A DNA stretch of 20,236 nt, taken from the NCBI GenBank assembly GCA_900755985.1, contig CAAEIL010000204.1, positions 1 through 20,236 on the forward strand. Direction: 5' to 3'. Of the stretch, positions 14,381 through 20,236 are shown piece by piece. The stretch is from Bacteroidales bacterium. Its GTDB lineage: Bacteria > Bacteroidota > Bacteroidia > Bacteroidales > Muribaculaceae. The position numbers and the translations under genes were made by a program. Within the stretch, counting starts at the first letter, position 1. Each line of letters starts with the position of its first letter. The notes beneath the pieces are model-generated. The model saw nothing but the letters and a program-made list of their open reading frames with translations, was not told the origin of the DNA and did not search any database.

Positions 14381-15301
14381 ATGAAAAAAATCTTCCGCAA
14401 AGAAATTCTGATAGGCGTCAGCGCCATCGCCGCCCTCGCCATTCTGATATTCGGCATTGACTTTCTCAAAGGCGTAAACGTCTTCAAGGCCTCCAACTAC
14501 TATTACGTCACATATACCGATGTCCAGGGTCTCTCCGTCTCGGCACCGGTCACCGTCAACGGTTTCAAAGTCGGCCAGGTACGCGACATCAGCTACATGT
14601 ACGAGCGCCCCGGACACATCAAAGTCGAAATATCGCTCGACCGCGAGCTTAAACTTCCGCGCGAAAGCCGTGCCGTCCTCACTACCGACCTATTGGGCAC
14701 CGCATCGATTGCTCTCGAGTTGTCAGCGCACCAAAGCTTCTACGACGTTGGTTCCGAAATTCCGGGCCTTGTCCCCAAAGGCATGCTCGCCAGCGTATCC
14801 GAAAATCTCATGCCTTCGGTCCAGTCTATTTTCCCAAAAATCGACACCTTGCTGACGACTCTCAACACACTTGCCTCTGATCCGGCTATCGCTTCTTCTG
14901 TTTCACGCCTCGATGCCATAACCGCAAACGTCGAGCAGGCCTCAATCCAACTCAAAGCACTCATGGCCACTTTGCCTCCCATAACATCGGACGTCAAATC
15001 CATAACCGGAAATGTCAACCGCGCATCGGCCGACCTGTACTCCCTGACCGGCAAACTCAACAAAATGCCCGTCGAACAGATGTCGGCCAATCTGTCCAAC
15101 ACTCTCAACGAAATCCAGGCCACCTCGTCCAACCTGCGCGAACTTACACGTCAGCTCAATGAGCCCAACTCGACTTTGGGCATGCTCACACGCGACCCCG
15201 CGCTCTACAACAACCTCAACGCCACTATCCGCAGCCTTGACTCTCTCTTTATAGACATCAAGGCTCATCCCAAACGCTACATCTCAATCAAACTCCTCTG
15301 A
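14381..15301 (+). CDS. mlaD: MlaD-family MCE lipid-transport protein
   Basis: 306 residues. A single N-terminal helix (about 9-27) anchors it in the inner membrane. The MCE domain covers about residues 36-116, with YVTYTDVQGLSVSAPVTVNG, the conserved FKVGQV, and VLTTDLLGTASIALEL. A long helical C-terminal part (about 140-290) is rich in Ser, Asn and Leu, with regular spacing suited to a hexameric coiled-coil barrel or tunnel. It should form the periplasmic ring that pairs with MlaE and MlaF, encoded 2.2 kb away on the opposite strand. The C terminus (AHPKRYISIKLL) is a typical end for Bacteroidota MlaD proteins. A terminator follows within 30 bp. Confidence 0.9.
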   Translation: MKKIFRKEILIGVSAIAALAILIFGIDFLKGVNVFKASNYYYVTYTDVQGLSVSAPVTVNGFKVGQVRDISYMYERPGHIKVEISLDRELKLPRESRAVLTTDLLGTASIALELSAHQSFYDVGSEIPGLVPKGMLASVSENLMPSVQSIFPKIDTLLTTLNTLASDPAIASSVSRLDAITANVEQASIQLKALMATLPPITSDVKSITGNVNRASADLYSLTGKLNKMPVEQMSANLSNTLNEIQATSSNLRELTRQLNEPNSTLGMLTRDPALYNNLNATIRSLDSLFIDIKAHPKRYISIKLL

Positions 15302-15330
15302 TACACCGCCTGCTAAGGCGCACAATATCA

Positions 15331-15380
15331 CCGGCGGACAATCCTGAATACAGCAGGAATGTCCGCCGGATTTATATTTT
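15331..15380 (+). terminator. Intrinsic terminator after mlaD
   Basis: CCGGCGGACA (15331-15340) pairs perfectly with TGTCCGCCGG (15360-15369). An inner CCTG (15343-15346) pairs with CAGG (15354-15357) after one mismatch. The stem is followed by ATTTATATTTT. This is a strong rho-independent terminator about 30 nt after the mlaD stop. Confidence 0.85.
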
Positions 15381-15481
15381 GCCCGGCCTCACTGACTGAA
15401 TAATGGAGTTTAAAACATATCAAGTCTTCCGATATCCGGACTTTATGACATAAATATATATGACGGTTTGTATTTTTGGGC

Positions 15482-15489
15482 TAACTTTG
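15482..15489 (+). promoter_or_regulatory. Promoter -7 element of the calcium ATPase gene
   Basis: TAACTTTG matches TAnnTTTG exactly. TTTG at 15467-15470 is too close to be the -33 element, and no good one is seen farther upstream. Transcription should begin near 15496, giving a leader of about 110 nt. Confidence 0.55.
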
Positions 15490-15604
15490 CGTCATAAAAC
15501 ACAATGCATAATATGGATGTTTAATATGCATATGCCGGCTACGGCTGTCCCGCTTTCGTCGTTTACGAGCATATCAAACTCTTTTATTATTGGCGTTAAT
15601 CGAT

Positions 15605-18460
15605 ATGGTACATAACAAAACATATTCAGGTCTTACCGACGCACAGGTTGCCGAAAGCCGCCGGAAGTTCGGCATCAACGTTCTTACGCCGCCAAAACAG
15701 AACCCTTGGTGGAAAGAATTTCTTAAGAAGTTCTCCGATCCCCTTATAATCATACTTATGATTGCCGGAGTGCTGTCTATCGGAATCTCATTTTATGAGT
15801 ATTTCGGACTGCACGAAGACTGGAAAGTATTCTTCGAACCTATCGGCATTTTCATGGCCATACTCATGGCTACGGTACTAAGTTTTGTCTTCGAGCAAAA
15901 AGCCAACAGAGAATTCAAGATTCTTAACCAAGTGAATGATGACGAAGCGGTCGAGGTGATGCGCAACGGCTCAATGACCTCTATTCCGCGAAAGGATGTC
16001 GTGGTCGGCGATATCGTCTATCTCAACACCGGCTGCGAGATTCCGGCCGACGGCGAATTGCTTGACGCAGTGACGCTGAGCGTCGACGAATCATCGCTTA
16101 CCGGTGAGCCTCTTTGCCACAAAACCGTCGACCCGAAAGATTTTGACCCGGACGCGACCTATCCCTCAAATCAGGTCATGCGCGGCACCAAAGTAATGGA
16201 AGGACACGGCGTTATGCGTGTGTTACGCGTCGGCGATTGCACAGACATGGGCAAAGTCTTTGAGGAAGCCCAGATTGACGACAGCACACAAACCCCGCTT
16301 AACGAACAGCTTGCCGGTCTGGGTCGCATGATAACGAATGGCAGTTATATCATTGCCGGATTAATAATCGTTGCCCAACTTATCCACTTCCTCGGCTGGG
16401 GCCAGTGGATGGCTTGGACTCTAATCGCCCCCGTGGCTCTCTTTTTCTGGCTTGTCATCAAAAAATTCAGCGATTGGTCCGGAAGTACGTGTGTGCTGAC
16501 CATAATCGGATTTTTTGTTCTCTTTATAGCTTGGGTCTGCGCTGTGTTTGCAATGATAAATCCCGGTGCCGACACCGCCGTCTGGTCTACACTCCTTGCG
16601 CACACCTTACAGACCATTATGGTCGCCGTTACGCTCATTGTCGTGGCTGTCCCTGAGGGTCTGCCCATGGCCGTAACACTGTCGCTTGCCTACTCCATGC
16701 GCGCCATGCTCAAGACCAACAATCTTGTACGCAAGATGCATGCCTGTGAGACAATGGGCGCCACTACAGTCATCTGCACCGACAAGACCGGTACGCTGAC
16801 CCAAAACCAGATGCAGGTCTATAAGACTAATTTCTACGGCAACCCGCCCGACGATGTCCTCGCCGAAGGAATTGCCGTCAACTCTACCGCCCAGCTTGAC
16901 AAGTCGAAAGACAAGGTAGAAGTCCTCGGCAATCCTACCGAAGGTGCTTTGCTGCTTTGGCTCGCCAACCGCGGAATTGATTATCAGAAACTCCGCGCCT
17001 ACGCCTTACGTGTCGAAGAACTGCCTTTCACGACCGAGCGCAAGTATATGGCCACGGTAGTGCAATCACCCTCAGGCAAGACCATCCTTTATGTCAAGGG
17101 CGCTCCCGAAATAGTATTCGGCATGTGTGCGAATACCGCCGGGGTTACGAAGCCCGAAATCGACGCAAAGCTTCTCGAGTACCAGAACCAGGCCATGCGT
17201 ACGCTCGGATTTGCATATCAGGAAGTTGCCGACGGCGATGCCACTATCGAGGACGACAAGGTCGTTGCCACCAATCTGACATTCCTCGGCATTGTCGCAA
17301 TCTCCGACCCTGTCCGTGCCGATGTACCCGAAGCGGTTGCCGAAGTTGTAAATGCCGGTGTCAAAGTGAAGATTGTTACCGGCGACACCCCCGGCACGGC
17401 CAAGGAAATAGGCCGTCAGATTGGACTCTGGAACGATGCGACCGATAGTGAAAGAAACATTATTACCGGACCAGAGTTTGCCGCGCTCTCGGACGCAGAA
17501 CTGGAAGATCGTGTCGGCGACCTCAAGATTATCGCCCGCGCCCGACCGTTGGACAAGAAGCGTCTTGTCGAGGCCCTTCAGGCACGTGGCGAGGTTGTGG
17601 CCGTAACCGGCGACGGCACAAATGACGCGCCGGCTTTGAAAACAGCACATGTGGGACTTTCGATGGGCGACGGCACCTCCGTAGCCAAGGAGGCTTCGGA
17701 CATCACTATCATTGACAACTCGTTCTCGTCGATAGGCCGCGCCGTTATGTGGGGACGCTCGCTTTATCAAAACATTCAGCGTTTCCTGCTGTTCCAGCTC
17801 ACCGTCAACGTCGCGGCATGTTTACTTGTGCTTATCGGCTCGTTCCTAGGTTCAGAGTCACCGCTGACCGTCACCCAGATGTTATGGGGAAAACTCATCA
17901 TGGACCCCTTTGGCGCAATGGCGCTGGCATCGCTGCCGCCTTCGCCAACAGTGATGCATGATAAGCCCCGTGACCGGAAAGCGTTCATTCTCAATCGTCC
18001 GATGGTCAGCGAACTCCTTGGAGTAGGCGTACTGTTCTTCGCCATCACTCTCGGTTTCTACTGCATCTTCACCACAATGGATGTGACCTCGATGATTCAG
18101 CTTTTCCATGCGCCTGAAAACGCTATCGCCGGTACTATGACAGCTTACGAAGCCACGTTGCTCTTCTCCATATTTGTTTGGACCCATTTCTGGTACATGT
18201 TCAACTCCCGCTGCTTCGAGACCGGCAAATCTGTCTTCAAACTGCGCATGAGCCGTGGATTCTGGACTATTGTGGCCATTATAGTATTGGGGCAGATATT
18301 CATAACTGAGATTGCCTACGAATTCTTCAACTGCGCTCCGATGTTCCACACCGCAGGCTGGAGCTTCAACCCGTCCGGAGCCCTCGACTTCGTGATTATA
18401 GTCACAGTTTCCTCGCTCGTCCTATGGGTCCGTGAGTTACACTGCCTCCTCAAGAAATAA
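15605..18460 (+). CDS. Calcium-translocating P-type ATPase, PMCA type
   Basis: 951 residues from the ATG at 15605; a TTG five codons earlier (15590) is a possible but less likely start. P-type motifs in order, numbered from this ATG: actuator TGEP (166-169; many homologues have TGES), the ion-binding PEGL in membrane helix 4 (350-353), phosphorylation loop DKTGTLT with D393, nucleotide-domain KGAPE, and hinge TGDGTNDAP (668-676). About ten membrane helices are visible: two N-terminal, two around PEGL and six at the C terminus. The stretch before PEGL (about residues 240-330) has extra hydrophobic sequence. The family exports Ca2+ from the cytoplasm using ATP. It is a single-gene unit with its own promoter. 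Confidence 0.92.
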   Translation: MVHNKTYSGLTDAQVAESRRKFGINVLTPPKQNPWWKEFLKKFSDPLIIILMIAGVLSIGISFYEYFGLHEDWKVFFEPIGIFMAILMATVLSFVFEQKANREFKILNQVNDDEAVEVMRNGSMTSIPRKDVVVGDIVYLNTGCEIPADGELLDAVTLSVDESSLTGEPLCHKTVDPKDFDPDATYPSNQVMRGTKVMEGHGVMRVLRVGDCTDMGKVFEEAQIDDSTQTPLNEQLAGLGRMITNGSYIIAGLIIVAQLIHFLGWGQWMAWTLIAPVALFFWLVIKKFSDWSGSTCVLTIIGFFVLFIAWVCAVFAMINPGADTAVWSTLLAHTLQTIMVAVTLIVVAVPEGLPMAVTLSLAYSMRAMLKTNNLVRKMHACETMGATTVICTDKTGTLTQNQMQVYKTNFYGNPPDDVLAEGIAVNSTAQLDKSKDKVEVLGNPTEGALLLWLANRGIDYQKLRAYALRVEELPFTTERKYMATVVQSPSGKTILYVKGAPEIVFGMCANTAGVTKPEIDAKLLEYQNQAMRTLGFAYQEVADGDATIEDDKVVATNLTFLGIVAISDPVRADVPEAVAEVVNAGVKVKIVTGDTPGTAKEIGRQIGLWNDATDSERNIITGPEFAALSDAELEDRVGDLKIIARARPLDKKRLVEALQARGEVVAVTGDGTNDAPALKTAHVGLSMGDGTSVAKEASDITIIDNSFSSIGRAVMWGRSLYQNIQRFLLFQLTVNVAACLLVLIGSFLGSESPLTVTQMLWGKLIMDPFGAMALASLPPSPTVMHDKPRDRKAFILNRPMVSELLGVGVLFFAITLGFYCIFTTMDVTSMIQLFHAPENAIAGTMTAYEATLLFSIFVWTHFWYMFNSRCFETGKSVFKLRMSRGFWTIVAIIVLGQIFITEIAYEFFNCAPMFHTAGWSFNPSGALDFVIIVTVSSLVLWVRELHCLLKK

Positions 18461-18500
18461 TAACAGCAACTCCCGACTACCAAAGATATGTAACTCAACA

Positions 18501-18525
18501 TTGCCAAAGCCTCGGCAAAAGTTTT
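18501..18525. terminator. Weak hairpin between convergent genes
   Basis: TTGCC (18501-18505) and GGCAA (18514-18518) form a 5-bp stem with an 8-nt loop, followed on the plus strand by AAAGTTTTG. It lies in the 84-bp gap where the ATPase and DUF4249 genes converge, where a terminator is expected, but the stem is weak. Confidence 0.3.
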
Positions 18526-18544
18526 GTACAATATCTTAGGTTTT

Positions 18545-19405
18545 TCATTTTATCTCAAGGTTTTTAGTCGAAGTGCCTTGAGCGCTCCATATACCGAGTC
18601 CTTGCATGATATTTCCCTCGGGAGGACTGGATGGTTTAAGGAATATCGAGTGCCCGAACATTACAAAATTGTCGTATGCTGTCCAATAGTCATATACCTC
18701 TTTGACAACACGGTGAAGCGACACAACCAGACGGTGACCGACAATCATCTGAGGCACAAAATGTAATCTGTTCTCATAATTCTTGGCATTAAACAATGCA
18801 ATTTCTAATTTTTCGCCCGGAGTGAATGACTGCGCAGTGCCCATCAACGCCGGCAATGGTCTGTGAAGGTTTCCTTTATTGTCTGCGTCCTCCTCAACTT
18901 CACTAACCGAGATGCAAAAATATGCGGGGACATCTTCGGGTACTGTCAGGGACAGTCTTGCCGAACGCAAGGTATCATTTCCCGGAATAGTTTCAAGAAT
19001 AATTGTATCAATGGGTACGGGAGCTGGCATTTTGCATTTAGCTGTAGCATGCAGATTTTTGTAAGATGCGGTGACAGTATAAGTACGGCCCGGCACACCA
19101 CGCATCTTTGTCGTGTGGTATCGGTATGGCGGAAGAATGTTTTTGTCAGCCGATCCGGTAAGGATGACTTCTTGCGTTCCGTCGGATATTTTGATGACAC
19201 CCCATCTTATCATATTATCGATAATAGAGCCTCCTTTTTCGTCTGGATTAAGTGTGGTAGTAAACATAACAGTGGGGTATCCGTCACTATCAATCCAGCC
19301 TTCGATAACAGCCTGTTCCAGACCGGGGTCCAGATCGTCAGTGCATGCGCCCAAGATGGCCACAGCAAGGAGCAAAAAGCTATAAATAAGACTTTTGTAT
19401 ATCAT
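18545..19405 (-). CDS. DUF4249 domain lipoprotein
   Basis: 286 residues. A lipoprotein signal peptide ends in LGAC (Cys21). The remainder is a beta-rich DUF4249 protein. VIEGWIDSDGYPTVMFTTTLNP near residue 33 is the family's opening strand pair, RYHTTKMRGVPGRTYTV follows, and the C-terminal signature is YDYWTAYDNFVMFGHSIFLKPSSPPEGNIMQGLGIWS. DUF4249 genes regularly follow TonB-dependent receptor genes in Bacteroidota, as here, where the ATG comes one base after the receptor stop. It is presumably an outer-membrane accessory to the receptor, by analogy with SusD-like proteins. The substrate is unknown. Confidence 0.88.
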   Translation of the reverse strand: MIYKSLIYSFLLLAVAILGACTDDLDPGLEQAVIEGWIDSDGYPTVMFTTTLNPDEKGGSIIDNMIRWGVIKISDGTQEVILTGSADKNILPPYRYHTTKMRGVPGRTYTVTASYKNLHATAKCKMPAPVPIDTIILETIPGNDTLRSARLSLTVPEDVPAYFCISVSEVEEDADNKGNLHRPLPALMGTAQSFTPGEKLEIALFNAKNYENRLHFVPQMIVGHRLVVSLHRVVKEVYDYWTAYDNFVMFGHSIFLKPSSPPEGNIMQGLGIWSAQGTSTKNLEIK

Positions 19406-19406
19406 T

Positions 19407-20236
19407 TCAGAATTTAATTGTAAAACTTAGCGAAGGCAGGAAACGATAAAGCGAGCTGTATTTAACAAGTTTATATCTGCCGTTGTCGGGATTGATAATG
19501 AATGTTTGCATTTCAATATTGCGGTGTCCGTAGGCATTGATTAGAGACAGGTTGATTTGTGAGTCCAGAGCTCTTTTGCCCATACGCATCACAAATGAAT
19601 ATGTACCGCTGAAGTCAAGACGCTGATAAGACGGCAGACGGGCCGAATTACGGTCACCATATATACATATAAGGTTCTCGGCAATAACATAAATAGACTT
19701 TATAGGCGTATACGTGCGGCCGCTGGCAAATGAAAACTGCGCGCCTACGTTCCATTTTTCGGATATACGGTAATCCAGATTGGCCTTAAACGAATGTCCG
19801 GGATCTGTACGCGCATGGAGCCAACCCTTATGCTGCGGAAAGTGTCTCATGGCCATGTCGTACGAATAGCTCAGCGACCCGGTCAAAGTGCCGATATTAC
19901 GCTGCAGACCTATCGAATAGCCGCTGTTAAATCCACTTGATGAGATAAGTTGTTCTTCTGCCACATAATCATTATTGGCAAGGTCGAGAAGCGAACCGTC
20001 ATATTCTGCCTGATTTTGTATATGCCGCCAGTATGCATCCGCACTGATTTCGATATTTTCGAAACCGGTGTTAAAAAGATATTCGCTGTTGATGCCAGCC
20101 GACGTTACAGGATTTATCACTCGCGAGGCAAGATACCAGGAATCCGATGCAAGACCTATTTCAGACAGGCCCGTCTGCTGCAGATACTGGTGATAGCTCC
20201 CAATGTGAAAAGATAAGGTGTGGCGGTCGTGAAGCC
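19407..20236 (-). CDS. TonB-dependent outer-membrane receptor, C-terminal part (partial)
   Basis: The frame is open from the right edge of the window to a TGA at 19407-19409, giving about 275 residues of the C terminus. The start lies outside the window; GTG at 20118-20120 is internal, since coding sequence continues upstream of it (LHDRHTLSFHIGSYHQYLQ). The sequence shows alternating amphipathic beta strands of a 22-stranded barrel, such as GYSIGLQRNIGTLTGSLSYSYD, YRISEKWNVGAQFSFASGRTYT and LPSYQRLDFSGTYSF. It ends with the outer-membrane signature LPSLSFTIKF, whose last residue is Phe. It imports an unknown ligand using TonB energy, together with the DUF4249 lipoprotein encoded immediately downstream. 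Confidence 0.9.
   Translation of the reverse strand, partial: LHDRHTLSFHIGSYHQYLQQTGLSEIGLASDSWYLASRVINPVTSAGINSEYLFNTGFENIEISADAYWRHIQNQAEYDGSLLDLANNDYVAEEQLISSSGFNSGYSIGLQRNIGTLTGSLSYSYDMAMRHFPQHKGWLHARTDPGHSFKANLDYRISEKWNVGAQFSFASGRTYTPIKSIYVIAENLICIYGDRNSARLPSYQRLDFSGTYSFVMRMGKRALDSQINLSLINAYGHRNIEMQTFIINPDNGRYKLVKYSSLYRFLPSLSFTIKF

Larger units (their letters stand above)
15302..15604. other. Intergenic region between mlaD and the Ca2+ ATPase
   Basis: This 300-bp gap holds the mlaD terminator (15331-15380), an A/T-rich stretch (about 15405-15480), the ATPase promoter -7 box (15482-15489) and a leader of about 110 nt. The leader has a short open frame, 15517-15615 (32 codons, with three early ATGs), that overlaps the ATPase start in another frame. 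Nothing else is recognised. Confidence 0.6.

Overview
The window looks like a chromosomal segment from a member of the Bacteroidales (Bacteroidota), plausibly a gut Muribaculaceae- or Bacteroides-type organism. The family-level placement is inference. Supporting evidence: at least six intergenic sites carry the Bacteroidota -7 promoter motif TAnnTTTG at sensible distances from starts, Shine-Dalgarno sequences are largely absent, and the gene content is typical (GldB-like lipoprotein, TonB receptor plus DUF4249 lipoprotein, WG-repeat protein, MlaD next to an AmiC-type amidase). No rRNA, tRNA, CRISPR array, insertion sequence or phage gene was recognised.

Layout, left to right. (1) 1-760 has no intact gene. 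It holds a possible frame-shifted gene remnant ending at 369, a cluster of direct and inverted copies of CCTACTACC / GGTAGTAGG (382-635) that includes a perfect 11-bp hairpin, and a strong minus-strand terminator (700-741). (2) 761-3650, minus strand, is a tight four-gene cell-envelope operon: coiled-coil lipoprotein, four-helix membrane protein, YiiX-type permuted papain-like hydrolase, secreted WG-repeat protein. Its joint function is unknown. (3) 3928-4962 encodes an AraC-type regulator with a multi-helix membrane sensor. Just upstream of it is a run of helically phased TTGGAA repeats (about 5091-5136). (4) 5195-9382, minus strand, holds an AddB-like Fe-S nuclease/inactivated-helicase protein followed by HemW. 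(5) 9469-12148, minus strand, is mlaE-mlaF-holB, joined by two ATGA stop/start overlaps. (6) 12340-13338, minus strand, is a GldB-like lipoprotein. (7) 13533-15301, plus strand, is an N-acetylmuramoyl-L-alanine amidase followed by an MlaD/MCE protein and a clear terminator. (8) 15605-18460, plus strand, is a PMCA-type calcium P-type ATPase with its own promoter and a long leader. (9) 18545-20236, minus strand, is a DUF4249 lipoprotein preceded by the C-terminal part of a TonB-dependent receptor that continues beyond the right edge.

How the genes fit together. The permease (MlaE), ATPase (MlaF) and periplasmic MCE component (MlaD) of a phospholipid-transport system lie within about 4 kb but in two divergent transcription units, with a GldB-like lipoprotein and a peptidoglycan amidase between them. 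The region is therefore dominated by outer-membrane and cell-wall upkeep, with DNA replication/repair genes (delta-prime clamp loader subunit, AddB-like protein) and a heme chaperone interleaved. The least explained parts are the four-gene envelope operon at 761-3650 and the CCTACTACC repeat cluster at 382-635. I do not see an obvious new defence or mobile system.
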